A stretch of DNA of 64,000 bases from positions 24,017 through 88,016 of the forward strand of contig JAJQBI010000012.1 in assembly GCA_021203365.1 (NCBI GenBank). Reading direction: 5' to 3'. The notes below the pieces were generated by a model, which made no database searches, was not told where the DNA came from, and saw only the letters and a list, made by a program, of their open reading frames with translations. This document shows, one piece after another, positions 17,607 through 27,673 of this stretch. Every line of letters begins with the position of its first letter. Positions within the stretch are counted from its first letter, which is position 1. Source of the DNA: Clostridiales bacterium (GTDB lineage: Bacteria > Bacillota > Clostridia > Lachnospirales > Lachnospiraceae). Both the position numbers and the translations under genes were made by a program.

Positions 17607-18260
17607 CTCCGGAAACAGTTTTACCCCCTCCGGTGTCCGGGCAAAATACAGCTCCCGTTCTCTCTGAAGCTCCGCCCGGCCTCCGGTGGCCTCCGTAACC
17701 GCTTTTTCCACCGTTCCGATCCGGTCCGCGGGAACCAGAAGCTTTAACCGGACTCGATTCGTATATTCCGCCTCCAGAATGGGCAGCTCCTGTTCTCCGG
17801 CAAAATACTGAAGTCTTCCAAGCGCTGTGTAATCTGTGCCGATGGCCAGGGAAAAGCCGTGGATTTTCTCTACCACTACGGCGGCGCGCAGACCCTCCGA
17901 CGCGGCCCGTGAATAGGCCCGCGTCAGGCCGCCCGTTCCCAGCAGAATCCCGCCGAAATACCGGGTGACGACCACCACAGCGTTGTGAATATCCTCCCCG
18001 AGAAGCACGTCCAGGATGGGTCTCCCCGCCGTACCGGAAGGCTCCCCGTCATCCCCCGCCCGGGTAAATTCCCGGTTCTGGCCTACCGTATAGGCATAAC
18101 AGTTGTGACGGGCATCCCAGTATTTCTTCCGGGTTCTCTCAATAAAAGCCAGCGCTTCCTCCTCCGTTTCCGCCGGGTATGCACCGGCAATGAAACGGGA
18201 TTTTTTTTCTGTAATTTCCCCTTCGCCGCCTGTATAAATGGTTTTATATTTTTCAAGCAT
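17589..18260 (-). CDS. yigZ: YigZ/IMPACT family protein
   Basis: Member of the YigZ/IMPACT family, linked to translation and stress in other organisms; the bacterial function is unsettled. The N-terminal UPF0029 domain carries KKSRFIAGAYP, KYWDARHNCYAY and the signature DDGEPSGTAGRPIL. The C-terminal ferredoxin-like DUF1949 domain covers about residues 140-210. 223 aa, full length. It is monocistronic with its own promoter and convergent with the cyclophilin gene. Confidence 0.92.
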   Translation of the reverse strand: MLEKYKTIYTGGEGEITEKKSRFIAGAYPAETEEEALAFIERTRKKYWDARHNCYAYTVGQNREFTRAGDDGEPSGTAGRPILDVLLGEDIHNAVVVVTRYFGGILLGTGGLTRAYSRAASEGLRAAVVVEKIHGFSLAIGTDYTALGRLQYFAGEQELPILEAEYTNRVRLKLLVPADRIGTVEKAVTEATGGRAELQRERELYFARTPEGVKLFPESGMAR

Positions 18261-18323
18261 TCTCCTGCCTCCGGATTGTCCAATACTGCGGGCAAGCTGT
18301 GTTTACAGACTTCCCGCAGTTAT

Positions 18324-18352
18324 ATTTTAATATAAGAGGGAATATTACACAA
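18324..18352 (-). promoter_or_regulatory. Promoter of yigZ
   Basis: Minus strand TTGTGT (18347-18352), 17 bp, TAAAAT (18324-18329), about 60 nt upstream of the start codon. Confidence 0.6.
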
Positions 18353-18398
18353 CGAAAAATTATAAAAGAAGACAGAATGTGAATTTTTATTTTTGGGG

Positions 18399-18427
18399 TT
18401 CCTTTCACATACCCGATTTGTTATAAT
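18399..18427 (+). promoter_or_regulatory. Promoter of the penicillin-binding protein gene
   Basis: Perfect TATAAT at 18422-18427 with a weak TTCCTT 17 bp upstream. The ribosome site AAAGGAGG follows at 18441-18448. Confidence 0.55.
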
Positions 18428-18454
18428 GAAAAGAACTTTTAAAGGAGGAATATC

Positions 18455-21013
18455 ATGAATTTTGGCAGACAATCCACCTCAAAGAAGCGGAATGCCCTGA
18501 CTTCCCGCTCGTCCATGATGGGAAAACGCGCCCATGTCTCACTGATCCGGGTTCTTTTCTTTTCTCTGATTGCGGTTTGTGTGATGGGCATCTGCGTTGG
18601 CGTGGGTTCCATCAGCGGGATCATTGCCAACGCGCCGGATGTGGACGAAATTGACATCACCCCCCTTGGATACGCCACCACTCTGTACGACGACGCCGGC
18701 AACAAGCTCCGCCAGCTTTCCTCAGCGGACTCCAACCGTATTCTGGTCTCCATCGACCAGATCCCCGAGAGCCTGCAGAACGCGGTGGTAGCCATTGAGG
18801 ACGAGCGTTTTTATGAGCATAACGGCATTGATGTAACAGGCATTCTCCGCGCCGCGGTCAACGCGGTCACCACCGGAAGCTTTTCCGAAGGTGCCAGCAC
18901 CATCACGCAGCAGCTGCTGAAGAACAACGTATTCACGGAATGGACAAGCGAAACCACGCTTCTGGAACGCTTCACCCGTAAATTCCAGGAGCAGTACCTG
19001 GCCCTTCAGGTGGAGAAAATATATGACAAACAGACCATTCTGGAGAATTATCTGAATACCATCAACCTGGGGGCCGGCACCTACGGTGTACAGGCCGCCT
19101 CCAAGCAGTACTTTAACAAGGATGTGTGGGATCTGACCCTTTCCGAATGCGCGGTTCTGGCGGGGATCACGCAGAATCCCACCAAATACAACCCCATCAC
19201 CAATCCGGAAGACAATGCCACAAGGCGCCAGGAGGTTCTGGAGCACATGCTGGACCAGGGATACATCACACAGGCAGAATATGACGAAGCCATCAGCGAC
19301 GATGTATACACCCGCATCCAGGAAGCGCAGAATGAACAGGACGACAGCAGCAGCACCGTATATACCTATTTCGAGGATGAGCTGATCGATCAGGTGATCA
19401 ACGACCTGATGAGCATCAAGGGATATTCCAGAACACAGGCACAGAATCTGGTTTACAGCGGCGGCCTTCAGATCATGACCACCCAGGATCCGGATATCCA
19501 GGCAATCCTGGACGAGGAATACGCGGACGAAAGCAATTTCCCATCCTCCACAGAATACCTGCTGGATTACGCGCTGACCGTCACGGACGCAGAGGGAAAC
19601 ACGGTCAATTACAGCGATGAGATGATGGAGACCTATTTCCAGGGTTTATACGGCGATTCCTTTGACCTGCTCTTCAGCTCTACAGAGGAGGGGCAGACCT
19701 ATGTGGATGAGTACCGCAACACCATTGTGGCGGGTGGAAGCACGGTGGTGGCGGAGAGTGTGACCTTCACACCCCAGCCCCAGTCCTCCATGAGTGTGAT
19801 CGACCAGCACACCGGCTATGTGAAGGCCATTGTGGGCGGACGGGGGGAAAAGACCGCCAGCCTGACTCTGAACCGGGCCACGGACACCACCCGGCAGCCG
19901 GGATCCACCTTCAAGATCCTGTCCACCTACGCGCCGGCTCTGAACGAGCTTGGACAAAGTCTGGCAACCACCTATGTAGATGAAGAATACTACTATCCCG
20001 ACGGCTCCGAGGTCAAGAACGCCAGCCTGTCCTACAGCGGCACCACCACCATCCGAAGAGCCATCACCAACTCCATCAACGTGGTCGCTGTCAAATGTCT
20101 GGAGACAGTTACGCCGGAGCTTGGCCTTCAGTACCTGGATAATTTCGGCTTTACCACCCTTGCCCATGGCGATGAGGAGGATACCGCCGCGGACGGAACC
20201 GTATATACGGACGCCAATCTCTCCACGGCTCTGGGCGGAATCACCTACGGAGTCACAAACGTAGAGCTGTGCGCGGCATACGCGGCCATCGCCAACGGCG
20301 GCAATTATATCAAACCCATTTACTACACACAGATTCTGGACCACGACGGAAACGTCCTGATCGACAATACCTCCGTCTCCCGCTCTGTAATCAAGGAGAG
20401 CACCGCCTACCTTCTCACCAGCGCCATGGAAGATGTAGTGTCCTCCGGAACCGGTATGGCCTGCCAGCTTGACAATATGGCCGTGGCCGGAAAGACCGGT
20501 ACCACAGAATCCTACAATGACCTGTGGTTTGTGGGCTACACTCCCTATTACACCTGCGCGGTATGGTCCGGCTATGACAACAACCAGGAGATTCCCTCTG
20601 ACGCCAGGAATTTCCATAAGAACCTGTGGAAAAAGGTAATGACCCGTATCCACGAGAATCTGGAATACCAGGATTTCACAGTTCCCTCCAGTGTGGAAAA
20701 AATCTCTGTCTGCTCTGAGACCGGACTGCTGCCCAGAGCCGGATGCACGGTCATCACCGAGTATTTCGACATAGGCTCTGAACCTACTGAATACTGTGAG
20801 GAGCATTACTACGACGCCTATTACGAGGATGAGGACGAGGACGATACGGATACAGTCACCGTAGAGGATACTACCACCGATACTTCCTCCGGAACGGACA
20901 CCGACGATTCCTATTACGAGGACAGCTATGAGGACTCCGATACCTCCTATTATGAGGATTGGGATTACGACTCCTCCGATTCAGGAGATGGCTGGATTGA
21001 TTACTACGATTAG
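18455..21013 (+). CDS. Class A penicillin-binding protein (glycosyltransferase/transpeptidase, PBP1A family)
   Basis: Bifunctional peptidoglycan synthase anchored by one membrane helix (about residues 29-56). The GT51 glycosyltransferase domain has the catalytic glutamate at 115 in EDERFYEHNGID and GASTITQQLLKN at 147-157. The transpeptidase has Ser484 in STFK, SIN at 540-542 and KTGTT at 680-684. After the transpeptidase, about 65 residues (roughly 788-852) are an extremely acidic Asp/Glu/Tyr/Ser/Thr tail with almost no hydrophobic residues. 852 aa, normal apart from the tail. It is a single-gene transcript ending in a strong terminator. Confidence 0.95.
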   Translation: MNFGRQSTSKKRNALTSRSSMMGKRAHVSLIRVLFFSLIAVCVMGICVGVGSISGIIANAPDVDEIDITPLGYATTLYDDAGNKLRQLSSADSNRILVSIDQIPESLQNAVVAIEDERFYEHNGIDVTGILRAAVNAVTTGSFSEGASTITQQLLKNNVFTEWTSETTLLERFTRKFQEQYLALQVEKIYDKQTILENYLNTINLGAGTYGVQAASKQYFNKDVWDLTLSECAVLAGITQNPTKYNPITNPEDNATRRQEVLEHMLDQGYITQAEYDEAISDDVYTRIQEAQNEQDDSSSTVYTYFEDELIDQVINDLMSIKGYSRTQAQNLVYSGGLQIMTTQDPDIQAILDEEYADESNFPSSTEYLLDYALTVTDAEGNTVNYSDEMMETYFQGLYGDSFDLLFSSTEEGQTYVDEYRNTIVAGGSTVVAESVTFTPQPQSSMSVIDQHTGYVKAIVGGRGEKTASLTLNRATDTTRQPGSTFKILSTYAPALNELGQSLATTYVDEEYYYPDGSEVKNASLSYSGTTTIRRAITNSINVVAVKCLETVTPELGLQYLDNFGFTTLAHGDEEDTAADGTVYTDANLSTALGGITYGVTNVELCAAYAAIANGGNYIKPIYYTQILDHDGNVLIDNTSVSRSVIKESTAYLLTSAMEDVVSSGTGMACQLDNMAVAGKTGTTESYNDLWFVGYTPYYTCAVWSGYDNNQEIPSDARNFHKNLWKKVMTRIHENLEYQDFTVPSSVEKISVCSETGLLPRAGCTVITEYFDIGSEPTEYCEEHYYDAYYEDEDEDDTDTVTVEDTTTDTSSGTDTDDSYYEDSYEDSDTSYYEDWDYDSSDSGDGWIDYYD

Positions 21014-21029
21014 AATACGCGGATATAAG

Positions 21030-21077
21030 AACTGCGGGGCTCCGGAAATTATTCCCGGAACCCCGCAGTTTTTTTGT
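21030..21077 (+). terminator. Terminator of the penicillin-binding protein gene
   Basis: Stem AACTGCGGGG/CCCCGCAGTT with an inner CCGG pairing, followed by TTTTTTTG, 17 nt after the stop. Confidence 0.9.
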
Positions 21078-21100
21078 CCTCAGAAACAGCTTCAAAAAGC

Positions 21101-22030
21101 TCAGAGGCGCTTTCTCGCTATATTTTCCTGTACCCGCTTGTACAGCTCCTCCGCAGCGTTGTAACCCATCTTCTTCTGTCTGTGATTCACCGCAGCCGCC
21201 TCCACAATAATCGCCAGATTCCGGCCGGGACGGATGGGAAGGGAATGGCATACCACCTTGTTCCCAAGATACTCTGTATACTCCTCGTGAAGACCGAGGC
21301 GGTCATATTCCTTATCCCGGTCCCATTCCTCAAGCTTGATAACCAGATCAATGGACTGGGTATTTTTCACGCTCTCAATTCCAAACAGAGTTTTCACGTC
21401 TATGATTCCGATTCCTCGAAGCTCAATAAAATGGCGGGTAATATCCGGTGCGGATCCCACCAGAGTCACATCGCTGACCTTGCGAAGCTCCACCACATCG
21501 TCGCTTACCAGACGATGCCCTCTCTTAATCAGCTCCAGAGCCGCCTCGCTTTTTCCGATTCCGCTCTCTCCCGTGATCAGGATTCCCTCACCGTAAACAT
21601 CCACAAGAACACCGTGAATGGAAATACAGGGCGCCAGCTCAACACCCAGCCATCGGATCAGCTCCGCCATAAGACTGGAGGTGGTCCGCTCTGTCACAAA
21701 CGTGGGGACCTGATACTTCAGCGCCAGATCGATCATATCCTGGGAAGGCCGCGTCATGGTGCTGAAAACCACACAGGGAATCCTGCTGGAAATGAACCGC
21801 TCATATTTGAATTTACATTCTTCCTCATTCAGCTGCATCAGATATGTGTATTCCACATAACCGATAATCTGCACGCGCTCATTGGCAAAGTGCTCCAGAT
21901 ATCCGGTCAGCTGAAGAGCCGGACGGTTGATCTCCGCGGTTTTAATCAGAATCTCAGACATGTCAATCTCAGGCGTCAGGTTGGTAAGCTCCAGCTCCTG
22001 CACCATTTTTGTCAACTGTACACCCTTCAT
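21101..22030 (-). CDS. hprK: HPr kinase/phosphorylase
   Basis: Bifunctional enzyme that phosphorylates and dephosphorylates HPr on Ser46, the master switch of carbon catabolite repression with CcpA. The catalytic region has SIHGVLVDVYGEGIL, Walker A GESGIGKS and LIKRGHRLVSDD, then RGIGIIDVKTLFG. An in-frame ATG at 22066 overlaps the uvrC stop but has no ribosome site; the ATG at 22030 has GAGGA upstream and gives the usual 309 aa. It lies downstream of ftsH and uvrC with a 32-nt gap. It should regulate the sugar genes elsewhere in this window. Confidence 0.95.
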   Translation of the reverse strand: MKGVQLTKMVQELELTNLTPEIDMSEILIKTAEINRPALQLTGYLEHFANERVQIIGYVEYTYLMQLNEEECKFKYERFISSRIPCVVFSTMTRPSQDMIDLALKYQVPTFVTERTTSSLMAELIRWLGVELAPCISIHGVLVDVYGEGILITGESGIGKSEAALELIKRGHRLVSDDVVELRKVSDVTLVGSAPDITRHFIELRGIGIIDVKTLFGIESVKNTQSIDLVIKLEEWDRDKEYDRLGLHEEYTEYLGNKVVCHSLPIRPGRNLAIIVEAAAVNHRQKKMGYNAAEELYKRVQENIARKRL

Positions 22031-22062
22031 ACTATCCTCTTTTCCGGCCCCAGGGGCCAACC

Positions 22063-23910
22063 TCATGTCCCATGGAAAAAATCAAACACCTGACGGGCGC
22101 TCTTTGCATTCATGCTCTCCGTAAGGGTCAGTTCCTCCAGGGACGCCTCCTGTATCTTCTCCACAGATTTAAATTTCCGCAGCAGGGCTTTTCGACGGGT
22201 CTCCCCGATTCCGGGGATATCATCCAGAACAGAGTGAACCTGCTCCCTGCTCCGAAGAGACCGGTGATACTCTATGGCAAACCGGTGCGCCTCGTCCTGC
22301 ACACGGGTGATCAGGCGAAATCCCTCACTGGATGTATCAATGGGGATCTCCACATTGTTGTAATACAGTCCCCGGGTCCGGTGATGATCGTCCTTCACCA
22401 TCCCGCACACCGGAATGGAAAGCCCCAGCTTTCCCAGCACCTCCAGAGCAATGTTCACCTGCCCTCTTCCCCCGTCCATGAGAATCAGGTCCGGCATACG
22501 GGAAAAGCTGTCATACTCTCCATTTCCCTCATGGGTAAAACGGCGGGTGAGCATCTCCTCCATGCTGGCGTAGTCATTTGGCCCCTGCACCCATTTGATG
22601 CGGAATTTCCGGTAGTCACTCCGCTTTGGCTTTCCCTTCTCGTAGACTACCATGGAACCCACAGACTCAAACCCGCTGATATTGGAAATATCATAGGCTT
22701 CCATCCGGACGATCTCCGGCAGCCCAAGCCAGTTTGCCACTTCCTTTACCGCGCCGATGGTGCGTCCTTCCTCCCGGCGGATTCTCTCCCGGTCCCTGGA
22801 CAGAACCATCCGTGCGTTCTCCTCCGCCAGCTCCACCAGCTTCTCCTTGGTTCCTTTTTTGGGTACCCGGATATGCGCCTTCGAACCCCGGCGGGACGTC
22901 AGCCATTCTTCGATCAGAGTCTTATCTTCAATCTCGTCCTGCAGCATAATCTCCCCGGGGATAAAAGGCGTCCCCGCGTAAAACTGCTTCAGAAAGCTTG
23001 ACAGGACCTGCTCTCTTGGATCTCCCCGGGCCACACGAAGATAAAAATGATCCCTTCCGATCAGGCGGCCATCCCGGATAAAAAACACCTGAACCACCGC
23101 GTCCTGTTCTCTTTTGTCCTCACTTTCATCCATGGCCGCGGCGATCACGTCCCGGTCCTCATTTCCGTAACCCGTGATTTTCTGACGCTCCCCGATCCGC
23201 CGGATACTGTCGATCTGGTCCCGGTATTCCATGGCGTCCTCATAGCGGAGATCCTCCGCGGCGGCCTGCATCTTCTGAGTCAGATCCTCAATGGTATCCT
23301 GAAAATCTCCATTGAGGAAGCGCAGAGCCCGGTCTATGTTCTTCCGGTAATCCTCCGGAGAGATTTTCCCCTGACAGGGCGCTGCACACTGCTTCATGTG
23401 ATAATAAAGACAGGGGCGCTCCTTTCCCTGATCCCGCGGCAGAACCCGGTTGCAGGAGCGCACCTGGTAAAGCCGGCGCACCAGCTCGATCACGTCCTTC
23501 ACCGCGCCGGCGCTGGTGTACGGGCCGAAATACCTGGATTTATCCTTCTTCATGCGGCGGGAAAAAAGCACTCTCGGATAGGTTTCCCCCATGGTCACCC
23601 GGATAAAGGGATAGCTCTTGTCGTCCTTCAGCATGGTGTTGTATCTGGGGCGATGCTCCTTGATCAGGTTGCATTCCAGTACCAGCGCCTCCAGCTCTGA
23701 ATCGGTGACGATGTACTCAAACCGGGTGATGTGAGTCACCATCTGTTCGATTTTGGCCCCCTTATTCCGGCTGGACTGAAAATACTGGCGTACCCGGTTC
23801 TTCAGGACAACGGCCTTCCCCACATAGATAATCTCATCCTTCTCCCCGTGCATAATATACACGCCCGGCCGGGCAGGGAGCTTTTTCAGCTCCTCTTCAA
23901 TGTCAAACAC
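22063..23910 (-). CDS. uvrC: Excinuclease ABC subunit C
   Basis: Dual-incision nuclease of nucleotide excision repair. It has an N-terminal GIY-YIG nuclease (PGVYIMHG...IIYVGKA), a UVR motif near residue 200 and an RNase H-like domain with YDISNISG and [14 protein letters not shown]-terminal HhH pair follows ([18 protein letters not shown]). The frame extends to an ATG at 23934 inside ftsH. The GTG at 23910 gives the standard start (M/V)[11 protein letters not shown], with GAGG upstream and an 8-nt overlap with ftsH, so I prefer it (615 aa). Confidence 0.93.
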   Translation of the reverse strand: MFDIEEELKKLPARPGVYIMHGEKDEIIYVGKAVVLKNRVRQYFQSSRNKGAKIEQMVTHITRFEYIVTDSELEALVLECNLIKEHRPRYNTMLKDDKSYPFIRVTMGETYPRVLFSRRMKKDKSRYFGPYTSAGAVKDVIELVRRLYQVRSCNRVLPRDQGKERPCLYYHMKQCAAPCQGKISPEDYRKNIDRALRFLNGDFQDTIEDLTQKMQAAAEDLRYEDAMEYRDQIDSIRRIGERQKITGYGNEDRDVIAAAMDESEDKREQDAVVQVFFIRDGRLIGRDHFYLRVARGDPREQVLSSFLKQFYAGTPFIPGEIMLQDEIEDKTLIEEWLTSRRGSKAHIRVPKKGTKEKLVELAEENARMVLSRDRERIRREEGRTIGAVKEVANWLGLPEIVRMEAYDISNISGFESVGSMVVYEKGKPKRSDYRKFRIKWVQGPNDYASMEEMLTRRFTHEGNGEYDSFSRMPDLILMDGGRGQVNIALEVLGKLGLSIPVCGMVKDDHHRTRGLYYNNVEIPIDTSSEGFRLITRVQDEAHRFAIEYHRSLRSREQVHSVLDDIPGIGETRRKALLRKFKSVEKIQEASLEELTLTESMNAKSARQVFDFFHGT

Positions 23911-25852
23911 CGGCGGCCTCTTCCGGGAAAACAAGATCCTCCAGGTTTTCCGGAATCTCCATTCCCTTTTCCACCGCCCGGAAAATCTTCATGAATTCCT
24001 TCCCTGTGATGGTCTCCTTCCGGATCAGATATTCCGCGATCTTATCCAGAGCCTCCCTGTGGCTGCCAATCAGGCGCTTCGCCTCCTCATAGGAGTCGTG
24101 AAGCAGCTTCATAACCTCATGGTCCACCTCGGTGGCGGTGTCGTCGCCGCAGTTCAGCACAGCCCGGCCGGTGAGATACTGATCCTCCTGGGTAGCCAGC
24201 CCCATCAGCCCGAACTTCTCAGACATTCCGTACTGCGTCACCATGGCCCGGGCCACCCGGGTGGCCTGCTCAATGTCGTTGGCCGCCCCGGTGGTCACCG
24301 TGTCAAAAACAATTTCCTCCGCGGCGCGTCCGCCCAGATATCCGATCAGCATGGCTTCCAGCTCTTTCTGGGTATTGAGATACTTCTCCTCCTCAGGGAC
24401 CTGCATCACATAGCCCAAAGCTCCCATGGTGCGGGGCACAATGGTGATCTTCTGCACAGGCTCCGCGTCCTTCTGCAGGGCATTCACCAGGGCATGCCCC
24501 ACCTCATGGTAGGATACGATCTTTCTCTCCTGGGCGCTGAGGATCCGATCCTTCTTTTCCTTCCCCACAAGCACTACCTCCACAGATTCCAGGAGATCCT
24601 TCTGGGAAACCGCGGTGCGCCCGTTCTTCACCGCCAGAATCGCCGCCTCATTGATCATGTTGGCCAGGTCCGACCCAACCGCTCCGGAGGTAGCCAGGGC
24701 CACCTCTTCAAAGTCCACGCTCTCGTCCAGGTGCACATCCTTGGCGTGTACCTTCAGAATATCCACCCGTCCCTTCAGGTCCGGCCGGTCCACAATCACA
24801 CGCCGGTCAAACCGTCCCGGCCGAAGAAGGGCCGGATCCAGCACTTCCGGACGGTTGGTGGCCGCCAGAATCAGAAGCCCCTTGGAAGTGTCAAAGCCGT
24901 CCATCTCCGCCAGAAGCTGATTCAGGGTCTGTTCCCGCTCATCGTTCCCCCCGTAATGAGAATCCCGGGTCTTGCCGATGGCGTCCACCTCATCGATAAA
25001 CACAATACAGGGGGCATTCTTCTTGGCCTCCTCAAACAGATCCCGCACACGGGAGGCGCCCACGCCCACAAACATCTCCACAAACTCAGACCCGGAGAGG
25101 GAGAAAAAGGGCACATGAGCCTCCCCGGCCACCGCCTTGGCCAGCAGCGTCTTGCCGGTTCCGGGGGGACCTACCAGAAGAGCCCCTTTGGGCAGCTTGG
25201 CGCCGATGGCCGTGTATTTCCCCGGGTTATGCAGAAAATCCACAACCTCCTGCAGAGACTCCTTGGCCTCGTCCTGCCCGGCCACATCCTGAAAAGTAAC
25301 TCCTGTCTCCTGCTGCACATAGGCCTTGGCGCGGCTTTTTCCCACGCCCATACCCATGATTCCGCCTCCGCTTCGGTTCATGCGGCGCATGAAAAGCATC
25401 AGAAGACCGAAAAGCACCAGCGTGGGGAGGAGCACACTGATCATCATCGACATAAATTCGGCAAAGGCGTCCGGCGCTTCCTCCCGGAACACAATCCCCG
25501 TCCCCTCCAGGCGCTGGGTCAGCGCGTTCTCATCCTCCATCATTGTGGTGTAATAAGTAGTGTTTTCACTGGAGGAAGCGCTGCTCTTCACCTCTATGAT
25601 CAGCGTCTCCGACTGGAGAGTTACCTCCTCCACCTGATCCTTCTCCACCAGCTCTATGAATTTATCATAGGTAATTTCGCTGCTGCTGTCATTGAGCATA
25701 TTGGTAAAAAGCGCAAAACACACCAGCGTCACCAGGAGGCAGATCAGAAAGGCCAGAATCGACTGATTGTTTCTATGGGAATTCGGTTTCTTTGGATTCC
25801 CATGCTCCGGATCATTCTCATTCCGGTTGTTATCCAATTGATTGTCCATCAT
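23903..25852 (-). CDS. ftsH: ATP-dependent zinc metalloprotease FtsH
   Basis: Membrane-anchored AAA protease that degrades misfolded membrane proteins and regulators. A hydrophilic N-terminus is followed by TM1 (about 31-52), an extracellular region, TM2 (about 133-156) and the AAA domain. Walker A GPPGTGKT is at 228-235, Walker [10 protein letters not shown] near 285-293 and the second region of homology RPGRFDRR near 344-351. The zinc motif HEVGH is at 449-453. 649 aa, normal. It is the first gene of ftsH-uvrC-hprK and has a strong promoter. Confidence 0.97.
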   Translation of the reverse strand: MMDNQLDNNRNENDPEHGNPKKPNSHRNNQSILAFLICLLVTLVCFALFTNMLNDSSSEITYDKFIELVEKDQVEEVTLQSETLIIEVKSSASSSENTTYYTTMMEDENALTQRLEGTGIVFREEAPDAFAEFMSMMISVLLPTLVLFGLLMLFMRRMNRSGGGIMGMGVGKSRAKAYVQQETGVTFQDVAGQDEAKESLQEVVDFLHNPGKYTAIGAKLPKGALLVGPPGTGKTLLAKAVAGEAHVPFFSLSGSEFVEMFVGVGASRVRDLFEEAKKNAPCIVFIDEVDAIGKTRDSHYGGNDEREQTLNQLLAEMDGFDTSKGLLILAATNRPEVLDPALLRPGRFDRRVIVDRPDLKGRVDILKVHAKDVHLDESVDFEEVALATSGAVGSDLANMINEAAILAVKNGRTAVSQKDLLESVEVVLVGKEKKDRILSAQERKIVSYHEVGHALVNALQKDAEPVQKITIVPRTMGALGYVMQVPEEEKYLNTQKELEAMLIGYLGGRAAEEIVFDTVTTGAANDIEQATRVARAMVTQYGMSEKFGLMGLATQEDQYLTGRAVLNCGDDTATEVDHEVMKLLHDSYEEAKRLIGSHREALDKIAEYLIRKETITGKEFMKIFRAVEKGMEIPENLEDLVFPEEAAGV

Positions 25853-25909
25853 TTTCCTCCTTTTGTAATGGCGTTTTCCTTTGCTTCTCTCTGGAAAAAC
25901 GTCCCCTTC

Positions 25910-25938
25910 ATTATAATGATAATTTTTCTATAAATCAA
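25910..25938 (-). promoter_or_regulatory. Promoter of ftsH
   Basis: Minus strand TTGATT (25933-25938), 17 bp, TATAAT (25910-25915). Confidence 0.75.
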
Positions 25939-25958
25939 CCGGGATATTGCGAAAATCT

Positions 25959-25988
25959 TTCCACAAACGGGGAAAATTGTAGTATACT
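25959..25988 (+). promoter_or_regulatory. Promoter of the DUF1846 gene
   Basis: Plus strand TTCCAC (25959-25964), 18 bp, TATACT (25983-25988), followed by a leader of about 50 nt. Confidence 0.6.
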
Positions 25989-26045
25989 GGAATAAGTGTT
26001 TCTACACAGTACATGTGATTCTTGAAAAAGTGAGGAAAACAGCTG

Positions 26046-27533
26046 ATGAAAACTGGTTTTGACAACGAGAAATACCTGAAGCTCCAGTCTGAGCATATCC
26101 GGAAACGGATTTCGCTGTTTGGGGACAAACTGTACCTTGAATTCGGAGGCAAACTCTTTGACGACTACCATGCCGCCAGGGTCCTGCCCGGATTTGAACC
26201 GGACAGCAAGCTCCGCATGCTGATGCAGCTCTCCGCCCAGGCCGAGATTGTCATCGTCATAAACGCGGGAGATATCGACAAAAACAAGGTCCGGGCAGAC
26301 CTTGGAATCACCTATGACACAGACGTTCTGCGGCTGATCGAAGAATTTACCCGCCGGGGACTATACGTTGGAAGTGTGTGCATCACCCAGTACGCCGGGC
26401 AGGAAAGCGCCGATCTGTTTAAAAAGCACCTGGAAAAAATGGGGATCCGCGTCTATATCCACTATGTAATTCCCGATTACCCCAGCGATACCGCTCTGAT
26501 TGTCAGTGACAACGGATATGGAAAAAATCAGTATATTGAAACCTCCCGCCCCCTGGTGGTGGTAACCGCCCCGGGACCGGGAAGCGGCAAAATGGCCACC
26601 TGCCTTTCCCAGCTCTATCACGAACACAAGCGGGGGATTTCCGCCGGCTACGCCAAGTTTGAGACCTTTCCCATCTGGAACATCCCGCTGAAGCATCCGG
26701 TAAACCTGGCCTACGAGGCGGCCACCGCGGATCTGAACGATGTGAATATGATCGATCCCTTCCACCTGGAGGCCTACGGGGAAACCACCGTCAACTACAA
26801 CCGGGATGTGGAGATTTTTCCCGTACTCCAGGCCATTTTTGAAAAGATCACCGGCTCCTGCCCCTACAAATCCCCCACAGATATGGGCGTAAACATGGCC
26901 GGAAACTGCATCGTGGACAACGCGGTATGTGAGGAGGCCTCCCGCCAGGAAATTATCCGCCGCTACTACAAAAGCATGGGGGCCTTTGTCAGCGGCACAG
27001 GGAAGGAGGAAGAGGTGCGAAAGCTTTCCCTTCTCCTGAAGCAGGCCCATGCCGTGCCGGAGGACCGCCGGGTGGTTTCCCCCAGCCTTACCAGGGAGGC
27101 GGCCACCGGAGCTCCCGCCGCGGCGCTGGAGCTCCCGGACGGACGGATCATCACAGGGAAAACCTCTGCTCTTCTGGGTGCCTCCTCCGCCCTGCTTTTA
27201 AATACGCTGAAGGAACTGGCGGGCATTGACCACGATCACCACGTCATCTCCCCGGAGGCCATAAGGCCCATCCAGGAACTGAAAACCAGATATCTTGGAA
27301 GCAAAAATCCAAGGCTTCACATGGATGAGACTCTGATTGCCCTGTCTCAGAGTTCAGCCCAGAACGAGGAGGCCCGCCGGGCCCTGGAGCAGATTCCAAA
27401 GCTGAAGAGCTGTCAGGCACATACCTCCGTTCTTTTATCCTCCGTAGATGTGCTCTGTTTCCGGAAGCTGGGCATTGAACTCACCTGCGAACCCAAATTT
27501 GAAATACGACAGAATTACAGCGCCATCGCCTGA
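26046..27533 (+). CDS. DUF1846 domain-containing protein
   Basis: Large conserved cytoplasmic protein of the DUF1846 family, common in anaerobic Firmicutes; its biochemical function is not established to my knowledge. 495 aa with GFDNEKYLKLQSEHIRKRI at the start, VVVTAPGPGSGKMATCLSQL near residue 178 (a P-loop-like glycine-rich turn) and NMAGNCIVDNAVC near 285. The start ATG has GAGGAAAA upstream. The stop TGA is also the first three bases of a dispersed repeat element. It may be cotranscribed with arcC. The family call is firm. Confidence 0.9.
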   Translation: MKTGFDNEKYLKLQSEHIRKRISLFGDKLYLEFGGKLFDDYHAARVLPGFEPDSKLRMLMQLSAQAEIVIVINAGDIDKNKVRADLGITYDTDVLRLIEEFTRRGLYVGSVCITQYAGQESADLFKKHLEKMGIRVYIHYVIPDYPSDTALIVSDNGYGKNQYIETSRPLVVVTAPGPGSGKMATCLSQLYHEHKRGISAGYAKFETFPIWNIPLKHPVNLAYEAATADLNDVNMIDPFHLEAYGETTVNYNRDVEIFPVLQAIFEKITGSCPYKSPTDMGVNMAGNCIVDNAVCEEASRQEIIRRYYKSMGAFVSGTGKEEEVRKLSLLLKQAHAVPEDRRVVSPSLTREAATGAPAAALELPDGRIITGKTSALLGASSALLLNTLKELAGIDHDHHVISPEAIRPIQELKTRYLGSKNPRLHMDETLIALSQSSAQNEEARRALEQIPKLKSCQAHTSVLLSSVDVLCFRKLGIELTCEPKFEIRQNYSAIA

Positions 27534-27643
27534 GCGGATTTCAAAGGCTGTCAGGATTTCGGGCTGCAAAATACGCCCCCCGCAGGGCGCTCTGCGGGAT
27601 AATCCTGGTATCACAGCGGCAAAATACCTTTTGTCGCTTCAAC
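27531..27643 (-). repeat. Dispersed mosaic repeat, copy A
   Basis: About 113 bp between the DUF1846 and arcC genes. Read on the minus strand it is clearly homologous to the plus-strand sequence at 60499-60589. Shared blocks are GAAGCGACAAAAGGTATTTTG, TGATAC, CCCGAAATCCTGACA and GAAATCCGCTCA, with a divergent middle. It contains two hairpins: AGCGGCAAAA/TTTTGTCGCT (27615-27638, loop TACC) and CCCGCAG/CTGCGGG (27579-27598). Its outer end begins at the DUF1846 stop codon. Confidence 0.85.
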
Positions 27644-27673
27644 AGATATATTCAGAGAAATGAGGTATTTCCT

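Noticed and set aside
19646..20806. A 386-codon open frame antisense to the PBP gene
   Set aside because: Shadow of the transpeptidase domain with Gly/Val/His-rich composition.
23900..25933. A 677-codon open frame antisense to ftsH
   Set aside because: Complete overlap with ftsH, no domain, no ribosome site.
27531..27643. Riboswitch in front of carbamate kinase
   Set aside because: The structure there is homologous to an element in the iclR trailer in the opposite orientation, so it is a repeat rather than a gene-specific sensor.
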